Shown: positions 23,216 to 35,331, counted from the stretch's first letter. The stretch: DNA of 64,000 bases from Heligmosomoides polygyrus polygyrus (GCA_947396885.1 OX377201.1:27753923-27817922); one strand, 5' to 3'. The notes: generated from the sequence alone by a model not told the origin. Numbers and translations: made by a program.

Positions 23216-24305
23216 ACGGGTGAAAGTCCACATAGATCCCTTGACATTTTCATGAAGTCAAATGTTATGAACTTTCATGACTACAGAGTTCGGGTCATTT
23301 AGGGCGCACGAATCTGGCATCCGTTATTGAAATTCCAGTCGATTACCGTACATAGCTTACTATCTTTTAGGCTAGGATTGAGTCCTGTAAAAACTCTCAG
23401 TAGCATCGTTCTCCTCACTTAGTGTGCCGCCACTTCTAGGCTTCAACTTAAAAATGACAAGTAGTGTGAAAGAAATGGATAATCGATTTTTCGAGTAAAA
23501 ATAGATATTCGATGTTTTTCGAGTGAAGAGGACGTACTAGACTAACATTCCGCTGGTTAGAGGCAAGGAAGGATCAAGAACGCATTTCAACAGGAAAATC
23601 TGTCCAAAATCGAGGAATCAGTGAGTAAATCAGAGTGCTAAATAATTCCAAACAATCCTCGGCGAGACAATTCGAGCTCTAACTCTCAGACGTTTTTATT
23701 CGTTCAAGATTAATCAGACGCACACAACAATATAGTGACATTCTTAAAACCTGCTTAAATCTTGAACAAACTGAAGAGCAAAGCTTTCGAAACAAGGCGA
23801 CACAGCGACAAAGGCACTACCAATGGGCTTTTTTTCCAGAATATACACAGGAACAACGTAAAGCATATTTCGTGGAAATCGCTTTCATAGCGAGAATAAG
23901 ACGGTTAAGAGAAGTAGAAAAACAGGCCAAACAGAGAAAGTGAACAACACTCAATTGGTTTTAACGTATAAACGAGACAGTAACACGTATTAGTAAGTGT
24001 AAGTAAAGCTTTACCAGTCTCATGTAAAGCAGTGTTTTAAGGACAATACAACAACGAATGACGAGAAAAAGGTGTATAACCACACTAAACTTTAGATGAC
24101 GTGTCTTTTCAGGCAACTTCTCAGCTTTCCTTCATCTCAACGCCTGGAAAAACTATACTTGAAATATACAACGTCAAAATTCACGCTGAAGAGTGGACCC
24201 TTTCGAAGTTAAACAGGACATCTTCCAAATTCAAATGGAAATCGTCCAAAAATAGACTAAAAGCCCTTAAGTAAGTCCCTGAATACAACAGGTCTCACGA
24301 ACAAT
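23216..24305. other. Intergenic stretch, AT-rich
   Basis: Nothing coding is seen. A short piece around 23285-23335 resembles the internal block of the Merlin-type elements (ACGAATCTGGCATCCG). Confidence 0.4.
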
Positions 24306-24316
24306 GTCTATAGATA

Positions 24317-24613
24317 AGGACAAGGATAAAGGGCGGGGTTGCTCAATCCCTTTTGGGATGCGCCACGCATTCTACTTCTATGGGATGACAGGATGTCGTG
24401 GAGGCGACTTGAATGCGTATTTGACCATACAATGACTTGTGGCCAGCCGATGAACAAGTCAGCGCTCTACCCTTCCCAGACAAGTCTGGTACCAATTCAC
24501 CGACCCCGGAGGGATGGAAGGCTAGGTAGGCCTGGGCGGGAAATCCGAACCAGGAACCTGGTATCGGGTGCACGCGACAGCCGGTGCCTCCTCCGACTGC
24601 GCTACACGCGCCC
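24317..24613 (-). mobile_element. tRNA-derived SINE, full length, minus orientation
   Basis: Complete copy: GGATAAAG tail on the left, tRNA-like head on the right (CTCCGACTGCGCTACACGCG). A direct duplication GTCTATAGATA flanks it (24306-24316 and 24614-24624). Confidence 0.88.
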
Positions 24614-24624
24614 GTCTATAGATA

Positions 24625-24835
24625 CTAGATATTGGATCCGACGCCGATTTTCCGGATCATCGGATGATTCAGATAGGTCATTTTTTCAAGCCCCGGATCT
24701 TCGGATGATTCAGATGAGGGCAATTTCGAAAACCCCGGATCTTCAGATGATTCAGATAGCGCCATTTTCGGCCAAGCCGGATTTCGGATATCCGATTCGG
24801 ACACAACCGGATAAGTGATATAATAGGGACACGCA
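24625..24835. repeat. GGAT-rich short tandem repeat, copy 1
   Basis: Three imperfect units containing CGGATGATTCAGAT alternate with CCCCGGATCTTC, followed by interleaved CCGGATTTCGGATATCCG. A second copy lies at 27660-27900 in the same orientation, so the two bracket the inverted repeat at 25240-27600. Confidence 0.7.
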
Positions 24836-25694
24836 ATCTCTTAAAAACGGGACACATCAGTAATTCCGCGTTTATTTCATTGACCAGTAGAAGTCACGAG
24901 CGCGCAAAGCAGCTTGCAGTGTGCCACCTTGAATTAAGTGCTTATATGCCCTGGTAGGAAGACACATGAATGCCCAATTACATCATTGCTGGCCTATCTC
25001 AATTCACCTCTAGAGTAGAACACACCAGTGCTACGTAGAAGATGTCGTTTCTGGCTACCTTACAAGGGGAGCCTCCCCAGAGCTACTTTGCGCCTCCAGA
25101 ACAAACAAAAAAAGAGCACTCAAACCCCAACGAGCGACTACTCACTGATAGTGAGTTGGCAATGCACAGCTAAGCAAAAAAAAAAGAACGAAACGATTAC
25201 GAAACGTCTCGCAGGAAATTTCTTGAGCTCTGAAAAGTGAAGGGTCTTAAGCGTATGTCTGAACGGGGAGAGCGAGTCATGTAGGAAGAATCATCACCCC
25301 TCAATTAGTATAATGAAGTGTTTATTTTTTGATAAGTCGTTAAACCTAAGGAGTTGGGTGGTCCCTGAATTTACAATGAAATCGGACCCTCACGAGTTCA
25401 GAGGTTTTGCACGCACGCGATGCCGCAGGCGGATAGCTGCTCGGAGCGCAGTGGATAGCGACATTGCTCCACGAGGGAGAGGTAGAGCGTTCGACTTTTC
25501 TGCGCTGCTGCATCTTTGCATTTCAACTTATTGTTTGATTTGAGCGATTCTGACATCTTTACCATTTTAGATGTTTTCTGCGCAATTTTTCCAGACGCAC
25601 GTCGTGGAGAGTAGCTTTGTTTATTACTGACCGGTTTTTTAATCAAAAGGCAACGAGAAAGCTGATCAACATAGTGATGTGTAAACGTTTAACA

Positions 25695-26452
25695 TCAGTG
25701 ATACACAGGCACAAAGTGCATGAAACAGAAGCCCTGGTCACAATACAGATAGCGTGTAAAGGCTACAGGCTTCTCACAGTTTGCTTCCATGCATGGACCA
25801 GTGACATCGGCTATATAGACGAAATCGAATTGAAGACGTACCCTTTCCTCCGAAACAGGAGTTTCACCCGAAAACGATGTCATATGTCCACTGCTTGCTT
25901 GCCTTTCCACGTCTATCAATTCATCTTGCGAATCCCAACCCTTTTCTTGTTTTCCACCACTTCCAGCTGTTCGTCTTCGTCAATTTCAAGTTGGCGTGCT
26001 TCGAAGTCCTTGAGCATGCTGGCCATCTGTTCGGCCAGCTTAATTTCTTCCCTCGAAGGTTTGTCTAAAGGTGGGCCACCCTTCAGTGTGAGCAGGTGGA
26101 TCACCACTCGAGCATTGGCGGAAATTGTTGGTGTTAGGATAAGGGTAAGGATAAAAGACGGCGTTACTCAATCCCTTTTGGGATGCGCCACGCATTCTAC
26201 TTCTACGGGATGTCGTAGAGGCGAGTTGAATGCGTATTTGGCCATACAATGACTTGCGGTGGCCAGCCGATGAACAAGTCAGCATATTATCCTTCCCAGA
26301 CAAGTTTGGTACCAATTCACCGACCCCGGAGGGACGGAAGGCTTGGTTGGCCCGGGCGGGAAATTCGAACAAGGAACCTGGTATCGGATGCACGCAACCG
26401 TCGACGCCTTCTCCGACTGCGCTACACGCGACCGCATTGTTGGTGTTAGGTT
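25695..26452 (-). pseudogene. Unidentified ORF with C-terminal Cys/His-rich domain, interrupted by a SINE
   Basis: After an acceptor-like TTTTCTAG the minus strand opens at 26452 and, if the SINE at 26139-26435 and one copy of its duplication are ignored, reads on through NARVVIHLLTLKGGPPLDK and a Glu/Lys-rich helix (KLAEQMASMLKDFEARQLEI) to a stop at about 25910. A one-base shift near 25940 instead continues through DELIDVERQASSG to a terminal domain with CMEANCEKPV, YCDQGFCFMHF and PVYH. The Cys/His spacing loosely recalls AN1-type zinc fingers. The family was not recognised. SINE insertion plus frameshift suggest a dead copy, but codon use still looks protein-like. Confidence 0.45.
26139..26435 (-). 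mobile_element. tRNA-derived SINE inserted in an open reading frame
   Basis: Full-length copy flanked by a perfect 15-bp duplication ATTGTTGGTGTTAGG (26124-26138 and 26436-26450). Removing the SINE and one duplication restores continuous open frame on the minus strand, so the insertion is within coding-like sequence. Confidence 0.88.
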
Positions 26453-26619
26453 CTAGAAAACCTCCAGCAGACCTCTGATTTCCAGGTGACAGGCAAAGAT
26501 GAGTGAAAGATTGTATCGATGGCCGTTTAGATCAATTTGCGAAATCCACAGACTTTCCTTCACATCTCAAACATCTGTGACGTCACATCCTGGTCTCTTT
26601 TGAGAAGTAGGATGGTTTT

Positions 26620-26760
26620 ACCCGAGGTCATTGGTCGATGTAGGGCAGCAAACTGGGAGCATGTAGCTTTTATTGCTGCCCGTTTTGTGACCAGTGCTGC
26701 TTCAAGCACTTTGTACCTGTGTATCACTGGTGCTGAACATTTGTACATCATCATGTTGAA
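26620..26760 (+). pseudogene. Mirrored Cys/His-rich domain fragment
   Basis: In the plus strand one frame reads FYCCPFCDQCCFKHFVPVYH then WC and a stop, closely matching the end of the minus-strand ORF at 25695-25815. It is the inverted partner within the 25240-27600 structure. Neighbouring frames are also open, and the upstream part of the reading frame is not intact. Confidence 0.45.
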
Positions 26761-27659
26761 TACCGCAGCCACGCAGCTAGAAAGTGCGAAAACTTCTGAA
26801 AATGATATAGACGTCAGAATAAAAAATAAATGCCTCAAATCTCAACCAATCAGTTGAAATGCAACAATACAGCAGCGCATGAGAATCGAACACCCGACCT
26901 CTCTCCCATGAAGCAACGTCACTACCCATTGCACTCGGAGCTGCTTGTCCTCAGAGGCATCGCGGGCGTACAAGACACCCGAGTTCGTCAGACCTCGATT
27001 CCATTATAACTTTAAGGACCCTCTACTTCTCGGGTTTAACGGCTTGGCAAAAAGGCACATTTTTATTAGGTTGAGTTATAAATTTTGCAACATTTCCGTT
27101 TTTCCAGAATTTAAAATAGATCTACTAAAGTGTTATATTTTGTTTGAAAGCTTGTTTCCTAGAAATCATTTTGAGTTATGAATCGTTAATTTTCCTCGCG
27201 TTGTTGAAAAGTTTAATTCTCTAGAACGATGACCACTCAAAGTGAAAAAGTGGGTAATTTCATTTTCAGTTACTTCAAGCTTCGCCGAAGTCGATGAGCT
27301 CGTGGCAGTGGTACATGACTTCTTCAGATCCTATCCCCGACCGACCAACCGACCAAATTCTACAGAGATGTAATCTACTCAGTACACGAAAAGCGGAAGA
27401 AACTTATTGGAAATAACGGAAATCACCTTCTTTAAGTCAATCATTCTTCTTTTTTGTTATAGTATTGCTTTTGCTGGAAGACAAATTTTGCTGCAAAATT
27501 TATGACTCAACCTAATATAGTAATTGAGGGGTGGGGATTATTCCTATATGACTCGCTCTTCACGTTCAGACATACGCTACAGATCCTTCCCTTGTGAGAG
27601 AATTCCCGCCAATGATTGCAAAATCTTCCCGAAAACGTCAGGTTATCAGCGACGCAGAG

Positions 27660-27900
27660 TTCGGCAGCAACGCTCGCTAATCTCCTATTATCCGGCTTTT
27701 ATCCGATTTTATCCGAATCATTGTGTTTTTCAAAACCCCGCATCTTCGGATGATTCAGATGAGGGCAATTTTGAAAACACCGGACCTTCGGATGATTCAG
27801 ATACCGCCATTTTCAGTCGAGCCGGATTTCAGATAATCCGAAACCGGATAAATCCGGCCGGATATCCGAAAATGCATGATTCGGATCCCATGTCTAATAG
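27660..27900. repeat. GGAT-rich short tandem repeat, copy 2
   Basis: Same CGGATGATTCAGAT units as at 24625-24835, in direct orientation, ending with CCGGATAAATCCGG-type interleaved palindromes. Confidence 0.7.
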
Positions 27901-28346
27901 ATACTAACCAAAATAAAGGTAATCTGTAATCCCTTAAAGGAAATTTCGATGAACATTACGGATACGTCTATTTGGTTACTCTCTACAGACGAAGTTCATT
28001 AAACCTGGTGCAGCTGGCACTTGTCGAAACAGAATTATTGTTTCCGTGCTAGGTTTGCTATGATAAAACAATGTTCATTGCTGCCTGACGTTTCGATAAA
28101 ATACTCTTTTCAAAGCAACTCTGAAACCTCAGGTCGAAAGAATTTCAAAACTTGTCATTCGCTCACCTCCTCAGTATTAGATTTGGTGAGCAGGTGAACA
28201 GTGACTTTTCAAAAAAGTGAAAGGATTTTTTAACCTTCGGAAAATCTACCTATATTGATTTGGAAGACAATCATTCCAATTTGGAAGATGATTAGTTTAG
28301 CTCGAAAAGTGTCAAGCTTAACGTGAAAACTGCACAAATGTGCAAT

Positions 28347-30486
28347 CTATTCGAGTAGCACACATTTCGCCTGCGGTGACACAGCAACACCAAAGCAAGC
28401 CTTGAGCATCTCCTCAATCTTCTCGCACTGTTTCTTCGTTATCCTGAAATGAAAAGGTGTTTTATAGCCATTTGCTCAAAGGCAATAGTTCGAGGTGAAA
28501 TTCTTTGTACCCGCCTTACAACGCATAAACAACATTGATTGGTTCGATAAAGGGCAAAAAAGAAAAGGATGGCGTTAGTTAAACCTGACCAATTTTTAGA
28601 TCCGCCACGTACTCAACTTCTACGATATGTCGAAAAACTGACAATTTGAACTGAATAATCGAATTCAAATATATTGGAAGAACGCGATTTTTCAAATACT
28701 TAAATCCGAAATCCGATATCTTAAATCCGAATATTTAAATTTGAGTGAAAACCATTCGAATGCCTTTTCGAATAGGTTATTCGAGCACAACTATACGCAG
28801 TGAGCAGTACTTAACAAGTGAACTTAATTCTCGCAATGGGAGCTATGGTGGTATGCATGTATTTCTTTGGTATACATTTTTGCATAATAAAATATAAAAA
28901 TTTAGATACAAAAATTAAATCTAAAAAACAAAAAATAAAAAACATTTAAAACATTTATTATCTAATAATAAATAAATAAAGCTATAACACCTCCTTTCTC
29001 TACTGATGAGCCACCGGCGAAGTGTCAAAATTAACAAGGTTCGTCTGAAGGAAGGTGGCGAAGCGAAGCATAGAGCTTAATTTCTTGCTTCTTCATTTAC
29101 TCTAATATATTTGAATGCGTATTTAGCCCTTACAATGACTTGCAGTGCCCAGCCGATAGTCAAGACAATGTCTTATGGCTAGCTTTAACTACTCATGGTT
29201 GAGGGATTTCCTCTAAAACTGCATCGACAGGTGTTGCGGTACAGGACTCATCGGGGAGGACGAAGAACGTTAGAGGTAGGCTATCTTAGACTTCCCCGCT
29301 ATGAATGATTAGCAGAGGAGCTGAAGTCCCATTGGTTTGGCTTTCGTATAAGAGCCCCTGCGGCAAGAAAACCAAGTCATTCATTGATCCTGTTATTTTC
29401 CAGAGGAGTTTGGTACGAGGTCGCCTATCCCAGACGGGGAACTTCGATGGACTGGGCGAGACCCGAACCGAGATTCCCTCGCACGCGACAGCCAAACGCA
29501 CCCTTCGGCTGTGTTACCACATTCCCTGACTGGGAACAGCTTGCCAAGTCGGAAGCAGGAGGGTCTCAAGGTTTTAGCATATCTCATGGATTGCCTCTCC
29601 GCATGACTGTATGGATACTGACTCGTTTTTCTAATTTTTCTTCAATAGAATGAAAGCCAGCCTTTGAAAGAAGCAATGGGTACGACGATAAAGGAAAAAT
29701 ACTCACGAGAGTGTGACGAGGTTAGTATTCTTGAATGACTCCACGTCGGTGTTGAAGTCAAGCGCGTGTCTTCGAAGATGATTGGACAAGACGCCTCTCG
29801 AAGAAGAACTGAACTGACAGACCGCGCATCGGTACCTGAAACCATGCAGTAGTTTGACTACAGTTACTCAACCCCTTTTGTGATGCGCCACGCATTCTAC
29901 TTTTATGGAGATATCGTGGAGGCGATTTGAATGCCTATTTTGCCATACAATGACTTGCGGTAGCCAGCCGATGATAATGTCAGCGCTTCATCTCTCCAGA
30001 CAAGTCTGGTACCAATTCACCTACCCCAGGGGCTTGCTTGGGCTGAGTGGAAAATTCGAACTAGAAACCTAGTGATGGGTGCACGCTACAGCCGGCACCT
30101 CCGACTGCACTACACGCGCCTGATTGTCGTTATTTATGCCTTTGACATAAACAACGACGATTAATTTCGTGCAATAAACGTTCAAGCACCTAGTTTTTTA
30201 ACCAGAAACCTGACACTGCTTATGCCAATTTTTCACAAACGCCTCTACGAACCCTGAAAGTATTTCGTCCAAGATATTCTGATTATACATAAGGATTAAC
30301 GCAGCTCAGTGAGTAGTTTACTATGAAAATGCAGGAGTACGATTTGGCCTAATTGGAAATTAGCCCCAGAACCTACAATATCAGCTTCTATGCAAAAACA
30401 GAAACTTACTTGTGTATCGTCATATGCTTACTACCAACGTGCTTAATGAAGCATCTGGCATTAGTGGCCACATATTTTTCGCACAT
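28347..30486 (-). CDS. C2H2 zinc-finger protein, C-terminal part
   Basis: Three exons join in frame: 30486-30410, 29835-29739 (approximate 3' end) and 28443-28347, ending at a TAG stop (28347-28349). The first gives CEKYVATNARCFIKH then KHMTIHK, the back half of a finger whose first Cys would be in an upstream exon. The second gives a full finger (YRCAVCQFSSSSRG, NHLRRH; C-x2-C ... H-x3-H). The last is a short tail with ITKKQCEKIEEMLKACFG. Such adjacent fingers usually bind nucleic acid in the nucleus; target and orthologue are unknown. The upstream exons are not secured; an acidic exon at 36704-36833 is a candidate. SINE copies sit in both sides' introns. Splice phases support the three-exon join strongly. 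Confidence 0.75.
29105..29525 (-). mobile_element. Degenerate SINE pieces
   Basis: 29105-29175 keeps the TTGAATGCGTATTTAGCC body; 29390-29525 keeps a divergent tRNA-like head on the minus strand (B-box-like GGTTCGGGTCTC). They may be one copy interrupted by other sequence. They lie in an intron of the zinc-finger gene. Confidence 0.5.
29868..30122 (-). mobile_element. tRNA-derived SINE, minus orientation
   Basis: It carries the body and head of the family (ATGCGCCACGCATTCTACTT; ACTGCACTACACGCGCC), lying between the two finger exons of the zinc-finger gene. Confidence 0.8.
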
Positions 30487-30511
30487 CTGAAAACAGGGTA
30501 TCAATTATAAA

Positions 30512-30848
30512 GGATAAAGATAAAGGACGTCGCGAAAATAGACGGAAAATCCGCAAGCAGCCCTGCGTGCCGCCACTTATCGTCAGCCCCTTTTGGGATA
30601 CTTCACGCATTCTACTTCTACGGGATGTCGTGGAGGCGGTTTGAATGCGTATTTGGTAATACAATGACTTATGGTGGCCAGCCGATGAACAAGTCAGCGG
30701 ATTATCCTTCCCAGACAAGTCTGCTACCAATTTACCAACGCCGGAGGGATGGAAGGCTTGGTTGGCCTGGGCGGGAAATCCGAATCAGGAACCTGGTATC
30801 GGGTGCAGGCGACAGTCGGCGCCTCCTCGGACTGCGCCACACGCACCC
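30512..30848 (-). mobile_element. tRNA-derived SINE, minus orientation
   Basis: Full-length copy with an insert of about 50 bp after the tail. A near-perfect duplication GTATYAATTATAAA flanks it (about 30497-30511 and 30850-30864). It ends only some 25 bp upstream of the splice acceptor of the first visible zinc-finger exon. Confidence 0.82.
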
Positions 30849-30984
30849 GGTATTAATTATAAAACAATTGAAGTGAAGAAATATTGTATCTGGGAAGCGA
30901 ACAATTTGAGAATTTTGAAAACAAAATCCGCCAATAATGCTGAGACTGCTCATTGAAATGATGTTGTTCCAGCAGCGAAGGCGC

Positions 30985-33075
30985 AGCCTTTTACTGCTTG
31001 ACATAACGGCTACTGTGCGCGTTTCTGAGCGTTCAGATTCAGAAATCCTGTCGCCGACTTCATGCCATGAACATGGGAGGACCACTAAAGGGGTAAGAGT
31101 ACTAAGGGTAATTCGAGGGTCGGGGATCAGGAGAGCGACCAGCAAGGAGGGACCTAAGGGGATGAGGATGGGGCGAGGGGGAGGGTCAACCGGGGCACAA
31201 TGAAGCAGGCTAGGACCAAGAAGGACGGAGGCAATAATAAGGGTAATTAGGGAGGACAACCTATAGGGGAAGCAGTAAGGAGGACCAGCTAGGGGATCCA
31301 TTACGAGGGACCAGTAAGGAAGACCAAGCGTGCGGACTTAAAAGATGTCGCGCAAGTCCGGTCGCCGTTGTCGTGTTATGAGCATGGGAGGACAACTTAT
31401 CGACTAACTGACCAGGAGGAGGATTGTGGAGGTGGAACCAGGAAGGGAAACCGGCAAGAAGGGAGCCGTAAGGGGAATTAATACAGGAAACAAAGTCAAA
31501 GTCCATCTGCGCAGCCCTTTGCTGCTTGACACAGCGGCATTCGTTTCTGAACTTCTGGATTCAGTGAACGTTCCCCGTACGTCGTGCAACAAGCGTATAG
31601 GCCCAGAAGACGGTTCCTCATCGCCACATAGCAAAGGTCTGAATTCATAAGAACGGCTGCGGAGGAGGAACCTGAGGGAAGAAAGTACTGAGCAGCACAA
31701 ACCAGTGTCCCTACTGGATGGTCCGGTGAGAATGCCTATGATGAACGTGTGACAGCAGTGAACGAGTTCATGCCGCTAAGGTACGCAGCAGAACATGGAT
31801 GCTAGCGAATTTTATGTTTACAAATATTGCTTTCCGTAAGTCAGTGATGCTGCAAAGCCGCGCGAAGCGCGCAAGTGCGAGACACGCCGTTAGGCTTGTC
31901 GCAGCACTTGTGTTTCATGTTTCGCTTGCTGATAAGCAGTGCCATCAGGGATTTCGGCAGCATTTTCACCGTTAGATTGCTGTAAGTCGTTGGTGGACCT
32001 GGTCCCAGGTCACAGAGGCGCTTTGGTAAGTGGTTGTGGTATACAGTTGTCTCAAAAAGTGTAAGCACTATTTGAAGGGGCCTAAGGGAACCCCTAGCAT
32101 CCGAAAATTCCGGAGATAGATTCCTTGCGGCGTGCCGCTGGAGTAGTGGCTCCCTAGCGCTGTCCACCTTACAGGCAAACAACGATGTTTTGCCCTTTCT
32201 CCCTACACCGCTCCGGTGCTCTCATACCCTGCGGGGAATTTGGTGGGGAAGATCTCCTGCGTCAAGTCAGTACTTTCATCCAGCTCGCAATCTCTGCTCT
32301 TCTTTCACTTTCTTCTCCGAGATATTCTTCTCACCCGGTTGTTCTAACCCCTCGTTCTGATGTTGCATTTACCAAATATTTGCGTTTGCTGCTCTACTTG
32401 TGCGCAAATCAGGGTGCATTAGATTACGCCGTTGACAGTACACCAGTCAGAAGAGCTTAGCGCTCTTGTCGTAACACTGAAAAACAGAAATTTCGAGAAG
32501 GTTGAGCAGGACGCTTTCAGAATCAGGACGCTTGTTCTTCTTGGGGCCCGTCTTGGATTCAGAAGCTTCCCGTCCTGGTCCCGCCTCCAGGTCCCTTCTT
32601 CCAGGTAGGTCTCCCCCGCCCCTCGGGATCCTTCCTACTACTCTATCCCAATTAAGTAGCTCTCACACGTTCAGGACACGGCGAGCGAACGCCCACTGCG
32701 CGACATCGGTGTCACATCTTCTAAATCCGGTCTCTCTTATTGGTAATGGTTCCCTTGCTGATCCTCCTTACTGCCCCCCCTCCCTTATTGGTAACTCCCT
32801 AATGGTCCCTCCTTATTGCCTAAATCCTTCTTGGTGCTTCCTTGCTGACTATACTGGCCTGCTTCATTGTTCCCCCATTGATCCCCCCCCCCCCCACAAT
32901 ACCGATGCCTCTTGGTCGCTGTTGGTTCTACACCCTCGAAGTCCCCTTCTACTCTTACCCCTTTAGTGGTCTTCTCGTGCTAATGGCACGAAGTCGGCAG
33001 CACGGCTTCTGAATCTGGAGCTCAGAAACGCGCGTAGATGCTGTTGTGTTAAGCAGTAAAGGGCTGCGCTTCCCC
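30985..33075. repeat. Large inverted repeat with purine/pyrimidine-biased arms
   Basis: The left arm (30985-31330) is purine-rich and matches, in reverse, the pyrimidine-rich right arm (about 32745-33075), including the shared GCGTTTCTGAGC and CCACTAAAGGGGTAAGAGTA segments. A direct partial copy of the left arm starts near 31505. A run of about 14 C lies near 32886-32899. No coding domain was recognised. Probably a foldback transposon; ends and duplication were not pinned down. Confidence 0.6.
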
Positions 33076-33099
33076 TGCCCCCAAGTGCAATAGCACAAT

Positions 33100-33215
33100 T
33101 TGCCCGTACTGTAGACGATGAGTCGTACATCACTTAGGTTAGATCGCTCGACCGCTTTCGCTGTGGACGATGCGGCGTATCTCACTTAGGTTAGATCACT
33201 CAACGGACAAACTTT
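33100..33215 (+). repeat. Two-unit tandem repeat of about 60 bp
   Basis: CACTTAGGTTAGATC occurs twice, each preceded by a GACGATG(A/C)G(T/G)CGTA segment. Confidence 0.6.
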
Positions 33216-33219
33216 TATA

Positions 33220-34535
33220 TATAGGCGGTGATAGAACATTTATTTGGTAAAAAGGGGTACAAAATCAGTTCAGCACAAGGGATTACAGCAAAAATTGGCG
33301 TTTTAAAGAAAAGCAATTTTGTTTTCGGTCCTGATTCCTTCCATGAATTGCATAAAGTGGAAAGTGCTTTTCTCAAAGCAATTTAGTAGTTGATTCACTG
33401 AAAAGCATTACATATTGCGTCAATATATCGTCTATTCTTTTTTAAAACTATTTAATTTGTAGTTAATTTCTCAAATCTCTTCTCTGTTTAATAATGTTTT
33501 CGACTTGCAGCTGAATGTCTTTGGCAAAGAATTAGAAATGAGGCAGGAATTCATTCCAGGTTTCAAGAGCACGAGTCGAAAGGTTCATGCAACCTTTTTG
33601 AGCGTGGTTTTCCCTTTACAGAGGCCACAAATTTTTACAAATATAAATATTCATTCAGCCGATATTAATTAACACAATATTAATTGTCAAAAGTTTAGGA
33701 TCAATTCTGGATAAATAACAAGGTTATTTGTTAGAAACCTCAATTTTACTACATGCTTAACTTTCTCTAGTTTTCAAGATATTGGAACCGATTCGCTTGC
33801 TCTGAATCGCTTGAAATAATGTTTGATATGTTTAATTATGTTTTTTGTTTATTATGAAACTATGTTTAATGTTTAATATGACTATTTATGTTTAATTGTA
33901 ATCCAAGTCGGCGACCTAGTATCAGAAGTGACTAATAAAACCAAAACACTCTTCACTTCCATGATGTCCCATAGAAGTATTAGCTCGGACCGGACGCTTC
34001 CGCCGTTTTAGAGCGTTGAATATTCTCGTCTTCAAGAGCTCTATTCTATGAATTGATGTTAGCTTTTGGACGCACTAGCCTAGAGGATGCACTGACTACT
34101 GGCTCGGGCTTCGCCCCAAAGACTGATAGTGACTAATGTGAAAATATTGGAAGCAACGCTTTTTTATAACGATACTTTTATAGAGCCTTCAGCGCTTTTG
34201 CGTTGGTATTTCGGCAGAAAAAAAAACATCTTTGATAAGTTCGAATAAACAAGAGAAATCGCTTAGATCACCTTTTTCGCGTAGCAGAAAAATCTATTTC
34301 TTGTAAATATACAATAGTGATCGTCGACTCGATCATTCAAAAAATTGTGAGCATGTTGTCGACATTGCAACTATGCATAGCTCTCATGTTAGCCGGTAGA
34401 CCTGCCTATAAGTTGAACCAGAAATTGTGCCTGCTCCAGCGCGTCGATTACATTACACGAATGCGCTTAGCATAGACAAATAACCTCATTTTGCCATTCC
34501 TGCTTAAAACTGTTTCTCGCTCTCACCGGGTTTAA
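33220..34535. other. AT-rich intergenic or intron sequence
   Basis: No exon, RNA gene or classified repeat was recognised in this stretch. Confidence 0.5.
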
Positions 34536-34552
34536 GCCGTCGTTACTTTCTA

Positions 34553-34840
34553 AAAGGATAAAGGACGGCGTTATTCAATCCCATTTGGGATGCGCCATGC
34601 ATTCTACTTCTACGGGATGTCGTAGAGGCGAGTTGAATGCGTATTTGGCTATACAATGACTTGCGGTGGCCAGCCGATGAACACGTCAGCGCTTTATCCT
34701 TCCCAGACACGTCTGGTACCAATTCACCGACTCCGGAGACATGGAAGGCTTGGTTGACCTGGGCGGGAAATCCGAACCAGGAACCTGGTATCCACTGCAC
34801 TCCACAGCCGGCACCTCCTCCGACTGCGCTACACGCGCCC
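34553..34840 (-). mobile_element. tRNA-derived SINE, full length, minus orientation
   Basis: Tail AAAGGATAAAGG on the left and tRNA-like head on the right. Perfect 13-bp duplication TCGTTACTTTCTA at 34540-34552 and 34841-34853. Confidence 0.88.
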
Positions 34841-35331
34841 TCGTTACTTTCTACTCACGAAAATTTAAAACAGTTCTGCATTGTCTAATTAACCCTAGAA
34901 CTGCTACGCTAAGGAATTCAAGGAAAGGTTATAACTGGTGAGAGAGAATAGTAAGAAACCCGATAGTCGCTGGCAATATCGCCTATGCTACGGACTCCTA
35001 ACAGATCCTACGCGTTGCCTAGCTAGGTCTTCTAAGCTTCAGTTTGCTACGAAACCTTTACTTAAGAGCGCAACCAAAATAACTAACAACTGAGGCTTTA
35101 TTGGGAATAAACTATATTCACTCCACCTTTTGGCTTTGTTCTGTTTTAATCACGTACACGTTACACTTCAAAATCAACCCACAGCACACTGCGTTTGAGG
35201 ATTCAACACACGTCCTCTCTTCAAGATACTGATGTGATGCTGCAGTTGTCGTACGCCGGGAAAATCTAAAAATAACCGTTTAGAGCCCGAATATCGAAAA
35301 AGAGCTAATAAAGTCGAAAACCTCCGATGTA

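Larger units (their letters stand above)
25240..27600. repeat. Large inverted repeat with mirrored coding segments
   Basis: The outer ends match in reverse orientation (GCGTATGTCTGAACG and CGAGTCAT... on both sides, to CCCCTCAATTA). Inward, both arms carry the tRNA-like module and then a mirrored Cys/His-rich coding segment (25695-25815 minus; 26620-26760 plus). The centre of about 0.8 kb holds one further open segment and a SINE. A single related arm occurs at 19500-19860. It may be a TIR transposon carrying a gene, or an inverted duplication of a gene fragment flanked by repeats. Confidence 0.65.
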
